Positions 33,246 through 41,761 of a DNA stretch of 64,000 nt are shown here, piece after piece. The notes under the pieces are model-generated. The model saw only the letters and a program-made list of their open reading frames with translations. It was not told the DNA's origin and did not search any database. Both the position numbers and the translations under genes were made by a program. The stretch spans positions 1-64,000 of the forward strand of contig JAQWRT010000042.1 of assembly GCA_029243605.1 (NCBI GenBank). Direction: 5' to 3'. Every line of letters starts with the position of its first letter. The first letter of the stretch is position 1. This stretch comes from Myxococcota bacterium (GTDB lineage: Bacteria; Myxococcota_A; UBA9160; UBA4427).

Positions 33246-35564
33246 TCAAAGCGCCGGTGCGACCGACCCATTTGAGCCACCGGCATCAGATCGCGCGCCT
33301 GGGGCGGGCCGGGCGCTGACCGGGTTTTCCCGGGGCCCGGGCTCATGGGATTCCCAATTCAGGACTTCTAGAAGCGATCTCCGCAAGGCAGTGGCGCGGA
33401 AGGGCTTGTGGACGAAGGTGGTCTGCGCCTCACACGTCGCTGCGACCTCGTCGATTTTTTCGCTGTAGCCGCTGATCAAAACGGCTGGAATCGTCGGATT
33501 CAGAGCCCTGATTTCTTTCAGGGCCTCGTCACCGTCCTTGGTCGGCATGGTGAGGTCGAAGACGCAGGCGTCGAAAGCACCGGGTTCAGCAGAGAATCTC
33601 TCTGTCGCTTCCAACCCGTTGCTGACCGAGATGACCTTAAACCCGCTTTGTTCCAGGATGCGCTGGGCCACGGCGCGCACAGTCGGTTCGTCATCCGCGA
33701 GAAGAATGGTGCCGGGTTTTCGGCCGGATTCTTCGAGTTCCCGTGCGGAATCGACGTGGCTCGGCTTGAGCCCCTCGGTGTCGAATTGGGGAAGTTCGAC
33801 GCGGAATCGCGTGTAGAGGCCAACTTCGCTCTCGACTTTTATTGAGCCCGAGTGCGAGTTCACGATCCCCTGGACCACTGCGAGGCCGAGCCCCCGTCCT
33901 GCAAATTTCGTGGAGTAGAAGGGGTCGAAGATTTTGTCGAGATTCTGCTGGGAGATCCCACACCCGTTGTCGATGACCTCGAAAAAAATTCGACGATCTT
34001 GTTTTATTGCGGGAGACAAGAGGGTCGGAGCCTCGGCTTCCCCCGGGTTTTCGGATTCCTGGAAAAAATTCTCGTCGAGGGTTGTCTGAAAGGACCCGGT
34101 TCGGACGATGATTTTCCCGGATTTGTCCCCGATCGCTTCTGAGGCATTCGCAATCAGGTTCAGGAGGGCCTGGCTGATTTGGCGCGAATCACATTCAGTG
34201 AAGAGCGAACCTTCGGCCACTGACGTTTCGACGAAGAGTTTTCCCAATGAGTCGATTTGGAGGTTTTGACGGATGTCGTTGACGATGTCGTTCAAATCCG
34301 TCCGAGAACAATCGGGACTCGATTTCCCCGCATAGGCAAGCATTTGGGTACAGACATCGGCCGCACGACTTGCAGCGAGGTCGATGTCGTCGAGCATTTC
34401 ACGGGCAGGGGAGTCCGCCGGGACTTCCGCCTTGAGAAAGTCAGCATTGGCTAGAATCGGGACGAGAAGATTGTTGAAGTCGTGGGCGAGCCCCCCCGTA
34501 ATTAGATTCAGACTCTCGGTTCTCTGGGAGGCGAATACTCTTTCCTCCAGTCGGCGAGTCTCGCGCTCTGCAGCTTCTCGTTGCCGGATCAAATTTTCGA
34601 GATTGAGATTGTCTTCGGCCTTCTCCTTGGCCAGTTCGAGAGCGGCCTGGCTCGCCCTACGAGATGCGGTGAGCGCTATTGATGCGACCGAGAACCACAG
34701 GACTCCGAGGAAGGTGAAGAGTTGCAGCCCCTGATTAACATCCGCCTCGGCGTCGACGATGAGATTGGGATCCAGACGCATCGAGACCTCGATGAGCCCA
34801 CCTATGCTCGGCTCGTTCGGGTCTTCGGCGTCCCAGTTCGGAACTGTGGGATCTTCGATCACGTATCGCAGGAGGGGGTTGGGACTCCCGAGTTGGAAAT
34901 CGTAATACGGCTGGCCAGGAGCATTGCGAATATGGCTCCGGGCGACCGAGAGGAAAGAGGATTCGAGATCCGGGGTCCCTGGGCTCGAGCCCAGGGGATC
35001 CTGACGCCCGTGGAGGGTGACAATCGCTCCGATAGCACCGCTCTGGAGTCGCTCGATGAAGGCCCGGCTCTCCTCCCTGGGGTTGTCCTCTCGGAGCATG
35101 GGCGCCCGGGTGGAGCGGGTGCCCGGCAGGTGCGCATGCTCCTCGAGAACCCAATTTGTAGAAAGTTCACGGAAGGCCGCCACAGAGTCGGCGAGGGTCG
35201 CGGCGTTCTGAATCGCCGCCATCCGGGTCGCGTGCCCGGAGAGATCCCAGAGGCTCCATATCGTCACGGCCAGGCCGAGGGCGGCCAGAGCCAGGAGCAG
35301 TCCGCTCGGGTTGCGGTCAAATTTGAGATTGGCTGTGGGTCGCGCTCGATGGTCCAATGGGAGTTCGTCCTCTGGAAAGTCGATATCCCGGCAGGAGGCC
35401 GGTAACAATTCGGCAATCTCTGCAAGTTTCCGGCCAACGAGAACCAGCGCCTGAAATCCGTGAGGACGGCTGAGGGCAAGCCAGAGCGGATTGAGAAGCG
35501 CCGACAAGGGGCGCACTTGAGCCATTTCCCTCTGGGAGAGGGCTGAAATGAGTCCGGGTCCCAA
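33246..35564 (-). CDS. Hybrid sensor histidine kinase with C-terminal receiver
   Basis: This 772-residue protein has a first membrane helix at about 87-107, a periplasmic sensor domain at about 110-270 and a second helix at about 282-300. A coiled linker follows (LELAKEKAEDNLNLENLIRQ). The H-box is ITGGLAHDFNNLLVPILANA, then the ATPase domain (LLNLIANASEAIG, VIDNGCGIS, GRGLGLAVV). The C-terminal receiver (about 630-745) has LADDEPT, FDLTMPTKDG and HKPF. It is of the CckA/NtrY-like DFNN type. The TTG start is preceded by AGGGG at 7 bases. A run of ten C on its coding strand lies just before this. A cognate output protein is not obvious. Confidence 0.88.
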   Translation of the reverse strand: MGPGLISALSQREMAQVRPLSALLNPLWLALSRPHGFQALVLVGRKLAEIAELLPASCRDIDFPEDELPLDHRARPTANLKFDRNPSGLLLALAALGLAVTIWSLWDLSGHATRMAAIQNAATLADSVAAFRELSTNWVLEEHAHLPGTRSTRAPMLREDNPREESRAFIERLQSGAIGAIVTLHGRQDPLGSSPGTPDLESSFLSVARSHIRNAPGQPYYDFQLGSPNPLLRYVIEDPTVPNWDAEDPNEPSIGGLIEVSMRLDPNLIVDAEADVNQGLQLFTFLGVLWFSVASIALTASRRASQAALELAKEKAEDNLNLENLIRQREAAERETRRLEERVFASQRTESLNLITGGLAHDFNNLLVPILANADFLKAEVPADSPAREMLDDIDLAASRAADVCTQMLAYAGKSSPDCSRTDLNDIVNDIRQNLQIDSLGKLFVETSVAEGSLFTECDSRQISQALLNLIANASEAIGDKSGKIIVRTGSFQTTLDENFFQESENPGEAEAPTLLSPAIKQDRRIFFEVIDNGCGISQQNLDKIFDPFYSTKFAGRGLGLAVVQGIVNSHSGSIKVESEVGLYTRFRVELPQFDTEGLKPSHVDSARELEESGRKPGTILLADDEPTVRAVAQRILEQSGFKVISVSNGLEATERFSAEPGAFDACVFDLTMPTKDGDEALKEIRALNPTIPAVLISGYSEKIDEVAATCEAQTTFVHKPFRATALRRSLLEVLNWESHEPGPRENPVSARPAPGARSDAGGSNGSVAPAL

Positions 35565-35576
35565 AGGCTTTCCCCT

Positions 35577-35586
35577 GGGGGGGGGG
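35577..35586. repeat. G10 homopolymer between two genes
   Basis: Ten consecutive G on the plus strand lie between the P450 stop (35604) and the hybrid kinase start (35564). On the transcribed strand it is C10, immediately before the AGGGG ribosome site of the kinase. Such tracts can change length by slippage. Confidence 0.85.
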
Positions 35587-35603
35587 TAGGGGAAGAGCGG
35601 CGT

Positions 35604-36815
35604 CTAGTCCGCCCGGCGCGAACTCGGGGTGAAGCGCACGGGCATCCGCTCGATTCCAGCGATGAAATTCGACGCGCGGCGGGGCAGGGGGGCATCGCTC
35701 GCCAGTTCGAGGTCGGGAAGGCGAAGGCACAATTCCTCGAACATGATCCTCAACTCGAGCCGGGCCAGACTCGCCCCAAGACAGTGGTGGGTCCCATATC
35801 CCCCGAATGCGACGTGGGGGTTGGGAGAGCGCTCGACATCCAGGGAGTTGGGCGAGGGGAAGACCTTTTCATCCCGGTTGCCCGAGGGGTAGAGGAGCAG
35901 GACGCGATCCCCTTCGCGCAGCTTTTGTCCTCGGAGTTCGGTGTCCCGGGTCGCCGTGCGGTTCATGTTCTTGATGGGCGAGACCCAGCGAAGCAATTCC
36001 TCCACCGCGGTCGGGATCCGCCCAGGCTCTTCGAACAACTTCTGGCGTTCGCCCGGATTCTCGATCAGGGCGAGGGCCCCCTCGGTGATGACATGCCGAG
36101 TCGTTTCGTCCCCCCCGACCAGAATCAAGAGCGATTCGTGAATCAGGGCCTCCTCGTTCAGGCTATGCCCCTCGATCTCGGCGTGGACAAGAGTCGAGAG
36201 CAGGTCATCCGTGGGTTTCTGCCGTCGCTCCTGAATCGCGTTTAACGCATAGGTCGCGTATTCGACCCCGGCCTGCTGGGCGCGCTCCTGGAGCTCGGGA
36301 CTGGCTGTCGCCGAGGTGGCCGCGAGCATATCTTCCGACCAGCGCAGGAGCGTCTCGAAATCTTCTTCTGGCATTCCGAGCATGTCGCCGATCATGATCA
36401 GGGGAAGAGGCGCCGCAATTTCGCGAACAAATTCACACTCCCCTCGTTCGCAGACTTCATCGATCAATCTGTTGGTGATACGCCGAATTTTAGCTTCGCT
36501 CTCCTTCAATCGCCGGGGTGTGAAACCGCTGTTGACCAGGCTGCGTCGCTGCTTGTGGTCGGGGTCATCCATATTGATCATCGACGGGATGATGGGGCCT
36601 CGTTCCGGCCGTGAACTCTGATTCGAGCAGAAGACGAGAGGTGATTTGGAGACGGCCATGATGTCTTCATGCAGGCTTACGCCCCAGATCTCACCCGATT
36701 CGTCCCAGTAGACTGGGGCGTTCTCTCGCATCCATTCAAAATTCTCTAGCGGGCGATCCACGTAGAAGTGGCCGTCGAGCAAACGAATCTCTTCGCGGGT
36801 GGCGTGGTCGGGCAT
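35604..36815 (-). CDS. Cytochrome P450
   Basis: This is a 403-residue soluble bacterial P450. The I-helix motif is GGDETTRHV and the K-helix E-x2-R is in VEELLRWVSP. The heme loop is FGGYGTHHCLGASLARLE with the cysteine thiolate. MDDPDHKQRRSLVNSGFTPR is the C-helix region. It hydroxylates a hydrophobic substrate using ferredoxin electrons. The sequence resembles CYP families acting on steroids and terpenes, but no ferredoxin gene is beside it. Its last bases are 39 from the hybrid kinase start on the same strand. It is divergent from the epimerase gene. Confidence 0.94.
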   Translation of the reverse strand: MPDHATREEIRLLDGHFYVDRPLENFEWMRENAPVYWDESGEIWGVSLHEDIMAVSKSPLVFCSNQSSRPERGPIIPSMINMDDPDHKQRRSLVNSGFTPRRLKESEAKIRRITNRLIDEVCERGECEFVREIAAPLPLIMIGDMLGMPEEDFETLLRWSEDMLAATSATASPELQERAQQAGVEYATYALNAIQERRQKPTDDLLSTLVHAEIEGHSLNEEALIHESLLILVGGDETTRHVITEGALALIENPGERQKLFEEPGRIPTAVEELLRWVSPIKNMNRTATRDTELRGQKLREGDRVLLLYPSGNRDEKVFPSPNSLDVERSPNPHVAFGGYGTHHCLGASLARLELRIMFEELCLRLPDLELASDAPLPRRASNFIAGIERMPVRFTPSSRRAD

Positions 36816-36976
36816 CCTCGACTCCTGGGCAATCGACTCCGCCTTGAATGTAGGTCTCCGAGGCGAATCTGTCGTGTCGATCAGGGGCGGGAAAAGCCTG
36901 GTTTTGAAGTGGATCAGTGATCGCGTTGGGGGGGGCTGGTGTGCGATGCTCGAGCAAGGGAGGTCGGGAATCGAAA

Positions 36977-38077
36977 ATGAAGGCGCTGGTCATCGGCGGT
37001 ACGGGTCCCACAGGGCCTTTCATCGTAGGTGGTCTTCGAGCTCGGGGTTACTCGGTGGCGATCCTCCACACTGGGAATCACGAAGTCGAAGAGATCCCTG
37101 AAGAGGTTGAGCACATTCATGTAGATCCTTGGGATGCAAGGGCGCTCGCGGGAGTCCTTGCAGACCGTTCTTTCGACCTTTGCGTGGCCGCTTACGGGCG
37201 ACTCAGAAGTATCGCCGAGCTCATGAAGGGACGGTGCGATCGTTTTATTTCTCTCGGGGGTGGCCCCTCCTACCTTGGATATATGAACCCGGGCATCCTA
37301 TCGCCTCCGGGTATGCCCGTGCCGGTGCCCGAAAGTGCCGCGCGGGTGGTGGAGCCAGAAGACGACACCAAGGGAATGCGGATCGCCCTGACAGAAGATG
37401 CTGTGTTCGAATCTTTCCCGAACGCCACGCATTTTCGTTATCCAATCGTCTATGGGCCGAGGCAGCCCATGCCTCGGGAGTGGAGTATCGTCCGCCGAAT
37501 TCTCGATGGGCGGGGCCAGATCATTCTGCCCGACGGTGGGCTCACCTTATGTCATTGCGGCTATGCCGAGAACCTCGCCGAAGCGATCCTACTCGCCGTG
37601 GATAAGCCCGAGAGGGCTTCGGGACGCATCTACAATTGCGGCGATAGCCAGGTGCTTACCCTGGCCCAAACCGTCGAGGTGATTTCTGAGGCGCTGGGAC
37701 ATGCCTTGGAGATCGTTTCCATGCCCTATGCCCTGGCGAAACCCGCTCGGCCCATGGTCATGCAGCCCCTCACCACGCACAGGGTCTACGATTTGAGCCG
37801 CCTTTGCGCCGACCTCGGCTATCGCGATGTCGTTCCGGTTCGGGAGGCCGTGGCCAGGACGGCGCGCCACCTGGCTGAAAACCCTCCTGCTCGGGGTGGA
37901 GTCGAGGAAAGGGTCCTCCAGGATCCCTTCGATTACCCGGCGGAAGATCGTCTGATCGCGGCCTGGTATTCGCTTCTCGAGGCTTTTCCGGAGATCGATT
38001 TTGAGAGTCCACCTGGGTACACCCTGGCCTACAGCGGACCGGGCGGTCGAACGCCTTCTTCAGCGACATTCGAGTAG
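36977..38077 (+). CDS. NAD-dependent epimerase/dehydratase-like protein (extended SDR)
   Basis: This 366-residue protein begins with the dinucleotide-binding loop IGGTGPTGPFIVGGL. The Rossmann strands continue through VEHIHVDPWDARAL and DLCVAAYGR. FRYPIVYGPRQPMPREWSIV is the substrate-side loop of extended SDRs. No clear YxxxK catalytic pair is seen, so the reaction is open; it may be an isomerase, a reductase or an NAD sensor. The ATG at 36977 is chosen because the Rossmann strand starts three residues later; an earlier in-frame start at 36917 is not supported. It is followed 74 bases later by a CoA-transferase gene on the same strand. Confidence 0.83.
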   Translation: MKALVIGGTGPTGPFIVGGLRARGYSVAILHTGNHEVEEIPEEVEHIHVDPWDARALAGVLADRSFDLCVAAYGRLRSIAELMKGRCDRFISLGGGPSYLGYMNPGILSPPGMPVPVPESAARVVEPEDDTKGMRIALTEDAVFESFPNATHFRYPIVYGPRQPMPREWSIVRRILDGRGQIILPDGGLTLCHCGYAENLAEAILLAVDKPERASGRIYNCGDSQVLTLAQTVEVISEALGHALEIVSMPYALAKPARPMVMQPLTTHRVYDLSRLCADLGYRDVVPVREAVARTARHLAENPPARGGVEERVLQDPFDYPAEDRLIAAWYSLLEAFPEIDFESPPGYTLAYSGPGGRTPSSATFE

Positions 38078-38151
38078 CCGGGTCAGAGGGATAAGCGGGG
38101 CAGGGTTTGCGAGGGAAGGTGTTGGATAATTCTTTTATCGAGGAGTCAATT

Positions 38152-39351
38152 ATGTCTGGTCAAGATCGCGGTCCCATGGACGGCGTTCGCGTTGTCGATC
38201 TGAGTATCGCCCTCTCAGGTCCCTGGGCAGTTGGAATCATGACCGATCAGGGGGCCTCGGTGATCAAGGTCGAAGCGCCTGGGATCGGGGATATTGGGCG
38301 TTGGGTGGGCGTTGCCCATTCGGGCATCAGCGCGATGGCCCAGATGGCCAACCGGGGAAAACGTTCCTTGGCCGTCAACTTGAGGCTCGAGGAAGGGCAG
38401 CAGATCGTTCGTCGACTGGTGAGCGAGGCGGATGTCTTCGTTCAAAATTTCAGGCCCGGAGTCATCGAGCGCCTGGGGCTCTCCTATGAAAGCTTGGCAG
38501 AGGAGAACCCCGATCTGATCTACGTCTCGATCAGCGGCTTCGGAAATGAGGGGCCCTATCGGGATAAAAGTGCCTACGATCCGGTTGTTCAGTCCTATGG
38601 CGGATTGGCCTCGAGCCAGGCCGATGGGGAGACGGGAGCGCCGCAGTTGCTCTATCAGGTCGCGGCGGACAAAGTCACAGCGCTCACCGCGAGCCAGGCC
38701 ATTGCTGCCGCGCTCTTTGCGCGGGAAAAGGGTGCGGGAGGCCAGCATCTGGAAATTCCGATGCTCGATGCCGTGGTTAACTTCGTTTGGGCCGATGCCG
38801 CCGGAAACGAAGTGCTGCGGGATTCCGACGGTAGTCAGCCCTCGAGTTTCTCCCATGGCCAACGACTCTGGCGCTTCAAGGATGGCTGGGGGATCGCGGC
38901 TCCGGTCTCGGACGAAGATTTCGCGGGGATCTGCCGGGCCCTGGGTGTCGAGGGTTGGGACGCTCCAGAAGTCAAAACCATCGTGGCCCGTCGCCAGAAT
39001 CCGGAGGCCATGGCGGCCATGATGGACAAAATCTATGCGGCTGCAGAAACTTTTACGGTGAAGGACGCGATCGAGCGGCTCGAGGCGGAGAAGGCGCCCT
39101 GCGGCGTGGTGCTTTCGCCCGGGGAACTTGCGGACGATCCCCACGCCCAGGCGGTTGGACTGCTCGTGGACTCCCAGCACCCGGTACTCGGCTCCATCCG
39201 GCAACCCCGGCCCCCGGTTCGATTCGAGAAGACACCGGCTTCCCTCGGTGGCCCGGCGCCTACGGTGGGGCAGCAGACCGACGAGATTCTCGAAGAAATC
39301 GGATTGGTCGATCAGATCCCCCGGCTTCGCGAGGCGGGAGTCGTCGCCTGA
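38152..39351 (+). CDS. Family III CoA-transferase (CaiB/BaiF), second copy
   Basis: This 399-residue enzyme has VRVVDLSIALSGPWAVGIMT, SVIKVEAPGIGDIGR, FVQNFRPGVIERLG and the catalytic-type Asp in AYDPVVQSYGG. It is a paralogue of the protein at 11643-12836, with the same order of motifs and the same C-terminal end. GAGGAG 6 bases before the ATG fixes the start. It probably works with the acyl-CoA synthetase encoded convergently next door in activation of a carboxylic acid, but the acid is unknown. It may be co-transcribed with the epimerase. Confidence 0.9.
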   Translation: MSGQDRGPMDGVRVVDLSIALSGPWAVGIMTDQGASVIKVEAPGIGDIGRWVGVAHSGISAMAQMANRGKRSLAVNLRLEEGQQIVRRLVSEADVFVQNFRPGVIERLGLSYESLAEENPDLIYVSISGFGNEGPYRDKSAYDPVVQSYGGLASSQADGETGAPQLLYQVAADKVTALTASQAIAAALFAREKGAGGQHLEIPMLDAVVNFVWADAAGNEVLRDSDGSQPSSFSHGQRLWRFKDGWGIAAPVSDEDFAGICRALGVEGWDAPEVKTIVARRQNPEAMAAMMDKIYAAAETFTVKDAIERLEAEKAPCGVVLSPGELADDPHAQAVGLLVDSQHPVLGSIRQPRPPVRFEKTPASLGGPAPTVGQQTDEILEEIGLVDQIPRLREAGVVA

Positions 39352-39357
39352 AAGGGT

Positions 39358-40878
39358 TCAGGTCTCTTCGTTCTCGAGCACTCGGCCCTCTTGAAGTCGA
39401 TGTTTTTGGAGCTTGCCCAGAGCATTGCGGGGCAGGGCATCGACCCGGAAGAGGATGCGCGGGTGTTTGTAGGGGGCGAGACGGGAGGCCAGGAATTCGC
39501 GAACCGCCTCGGGGCTGATCTCTTCGTCGTTTGCCGTGACGAGGTAGGCCGTAATGGCGTCTCCCCACTCGGGAGAGTGTGTGCCGACCACTGCGGCTTC
39601 GAGAATGCGGGGATCCTCAGCCAAGGCTTCCTCGACTTCGCGTGGATAGACGTTGTAGCCGCCGCTGATCAAGAGTTCCCGAGCGCGGCCGGAGATGACG
39701 AGGTAGCCCCCATCGTCCAGAGTGCCGAGGTCGCCTGTCCGAAAAAAGCCGTCGGCGGTGAAGGCTTCGGAATTGGCATCCGGGCGTTCCCAGTAACCCG
39801 CGAAGACGTTCGGGCCCCGGACTTCGATCTCCGCGGGTTCGCCTCGCAGGCGCATCTCGACTCCCGGGAGGGGGAAACCCACGGTGCCTGGCCGCCGCTG
39901 GCCATCAACGGGGTTCGAGACGAGCATTGCGGTTTCGGTCATGCCGTAGCGTTCGAGGATTTTTTGGCCGGCGAGTTCTTCGAAGCGGGTGTGCAACTCG
40001 GCGGGTAGGGGGGCCGAACCCGAAACGCAGAGCCTGAGGGCCGAGAGTTCAGCGACGCGCGGAGATTCGGCCAGTCGGTGATACATCGTCGGGACGCCGA
40101 AGAAGAGGGTGGCGTTATGGGCGGAGATGGCATCGAAGACCGCGTCGGGTTCGAATCGCGGTACGAGAATCGCACTGGCACCGGCATGGAGAGTTCCATG
40201 GAGGCCGACCCCGAGCCCGTGCATGTGGAAGAGGGGGAGGGAAAGCGCCAGTCGATCGTCGGAAGTCCATCGCCAGGCGAGACGTAGGGCTTCGATACTA
40301 GAGGCGAGGTTGTGTTGTGAGAGGACCGCCCCCTTGGGCTGGCCCGTGGTCCCCGAGGTGTAGCCGATGAGGGCTGGGTCGTTGGGTGCCGCAGTATCGA
40401 GATCTATGGCCGGGCCGTCGGCAAGCGGAAGTTCGGGGGAGAGGGTGAGCACCCGCTCGTCGGCCCCGCGGATCCATTCGGCCCGCTGGGGGTCGTCGAT
40501 GATGGCCGCCCGGGGTTTCGCATCGCCCACGACATGCTGGAGTTCTGTCGCTCGGTACGCCGTATTCGTTGGGACGACGACGAGGCCGGCCCGCAGGCAG
40601 GCGACGTGGGCCACCACGAGATGGATGCTGCTGGCCGCCGAGAGAATCACCCGGTCGCCCGGGTAGAGGCCGGCCCCGCGAAGCTTGCCCGCCGCGTGCC
40701 GAGAGGCGGCCTCGAGGTCGCCGTAGCTGAGGGCGTGCTCCGGGCCCAGGATCAGGCAGGTTCGCTCGGGGTACTCGGTCCAGCCGGCGGCCCAGGACCC
40801 AACCAGGGTTCCCTCCCCGCGCGCGCTCGGGTCGAAGCGTTGGCCCCGGGCCAGGTGGGGGTTTTCGCCAGTGGCCAT
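39358..40878 (-). CDS. AMP-forming acyl-CoA synthetase (malonyl-CoA-synthetase-like)
   Basis: This is a 506-residue ANL-superfamily ligase. The P-loop is YTSGTTGQPKGAVLS and the adenylation motif YGMTETAM. TGDLGTLDDGGYLVISGR and the hinge are followed by ISGGYNVYPREVEEAL. The catalytic Lys near the end is in PRNALGKLQKH. It activates a carboxylic acid with ATP and CoA. Overall it most resembles MatB-type (malonate) and medium-chain synthetases. The ATG at 40878 has AAGGAG upstream. The gene is divergent from tetR with a palindromic operator in between, so repression by that TetR is likely. Confidence 0.91.
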   Translation of the reverse strand: MATGENPHLARGQRFDPSARGEGTLVGSWAAGWTEYPERTCLILGPEHALSYGDLEAASRHAAGKLRGAGLYPGDRVILSAASSIHLVVAHVACLRAGLVVVPTNTAYRATELQHVVGDAKPRAAIIDDPQRAEWIRGADERVLTLSPELPLADGPAIDLDTAAPNDPALIGYTSGTTGQPKGAVLSQHNLASSIEALRLAWRWTSDDRLALSLPLFHMHGLGVGLHGTLHAGASAILVPRFEPDAVFDAISAHNATLFFGVPTMYHRLAESPRVAELSALRLCVSGSAPLPAELHTRFEELAGQKILERYGMTETAMLVSNPVDGQRRPGTVGFPLPGVEMRLRGEPAEIEVRGPNVFAGYWERPDANSEAFTADGFFRTGDLGTLDDGGYLVISGRARELLISGGYNVYPREVEEALAEDPRILEAAVVGTHSPEWGDAITAYLVTANDEEISPEAVREFLASRLAPYKHPRILFRVDALPRNALGKLQKHRLQEGRVLENEET

Positions 40879-40990
40879 GAGGCGCGCTCCTTGGGCTGAG
40901 AAGGGTCGAGGGGGCAGGATACCCGGATCGCGGCCGGGCGGGACTCTCAGATTCGGGCGCCCTTCGCCCGGGTTGGGCTTGAAGGCTTCA

Positions 40991-41013
40991 GTCACTGTGC
41001 TAACAATAGTGAC
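40991..41013. repeat. Inverted repeat GTCACT/AGTGAC
   Basis: GTCACT and AGTGAC flank an 11-base spacer, overlapping by two bases the larger operator repeat that follows. It lies in the acyl-CoA synthetase promoter region and may be a second site or coincidental. Confidence 0.4.
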
Positions 41014-41047
41014 CTAACGACGTTATACAGTTAAAACGTCGTTAGGT
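41012..41047. promoter_or_regulatory. Palindromic operator for the TetR regulator
   Basis: ACCTAACGACGTT and AACGTCGTTAGGT form a perfect 13-base inverted repeat with a 10-base A/T-rich spacer. Each arm contains a nearly self-complementary TAACG-W-CGTTA core, as in TetR-family double sites. It stands in the divergent space, 134 bases before the synthetase start and 82 bases before the tetR start. Autoregulation and control of both directions are inferred. Confidence 0.75.
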
Positions 41048-41128
41048 GCCGCTCCACGGGTGACCGGGGGCAGGCGATATATCCCCCCCCACCGGCCTTG
41101 GGCCGGCTGGCCCCGTGAAGGAATTTCC

Positions 41129-41761
41129 ATGTCCCCCCCCGCCCATGCCGCTGCACTGCGCCGCGAGCAAAACCGTGCCGATGCCCGCCGAGCCATTTTG
41201 GACGCAGCGGAGACCCTGCTCGTCGAGTCCGGCCATCGGGGATTCGCGGTTCGGCCCCTGGTCGAGCGTTGCGGCTATTCCGCGCCGACGATCTACCACT
41301 ATTTTGGTGACAAGCCCGGCCTAATCGAGGCCCTGCTCGAGGAACGACTCCAGGAACTCGTCGAAGAGTTGGAGCAGGTGCCCAGCGGGAATGAACCCAT
41401 CGCTCAGGCCCGGGTCCTTTGCCTGGCCTTCGCACGCTGGGGGATCCGCCACCCGGCCCACTATCACCTGATGAACGAGCCTCGGGATCGAGAGCCGTCG
41501 CCCGGCTCGGCCGCGTACCGGGCGGTTGAGCTGATGTCGGACCCCTTGGTCGTTCTGGCGGAGGGCGACGAAGTCGACGAGGAGCGCCTCACCCTGATTC
41601 GACAATCCCTGTGGGCTTGCCTGCATGGCCTGATTTCCCTGCCCTCGGTGCGGCCGGACCAGGACTGGAGCGCCGACTTGCTCGAGGCCAGCGTGGACGT
41701 TCTCTTGAGAGGCTGGCTGGCGGAGTTTTCGAAAGCGCCCTGGAAAGTAGGCAAAGCATGA
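41129..41761 (+). CDS. TetR/AcrR-family transcriptional regulator
   Basis: This 210-residue protein has an N-terminal helix-turn-helix at about 15-60 (AILDAAETLLVESGHRG, CGYSAPTIYHYFGDKPGLIE). Its ligand domain ends with a WACLHGLISLP helix, like that of the TetR_C_33/fatty-acid-type regulators. GAAGGA lies 5-6 bases before the ATG. Its stop overlaps the adaptor gene start (ATGA), so it is co-transcribed with the RND pump. It should bind the inverted repeat at 41012-41047 and respond to a hydrophobic or acyl ligand. Confidence 0.92.
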   Translation: MSPPAHAAALRREQNRADARRAILDAAETLLVESGHRGFAVRPLVERCGYSAPTIYHYFGDKPGLIEALLEERLQELVEELEQVPSGNEPIAQARVLCLAFARWGIRHPAHYHLMNEPRDREPSPGSAAYRAVELMSDPLVVLAEGDEVDEERLTLIRQSLWACLHGLISLPSVRPDQDWSADLLEASVDVLLRGWLAEFSKAPWKVGKA

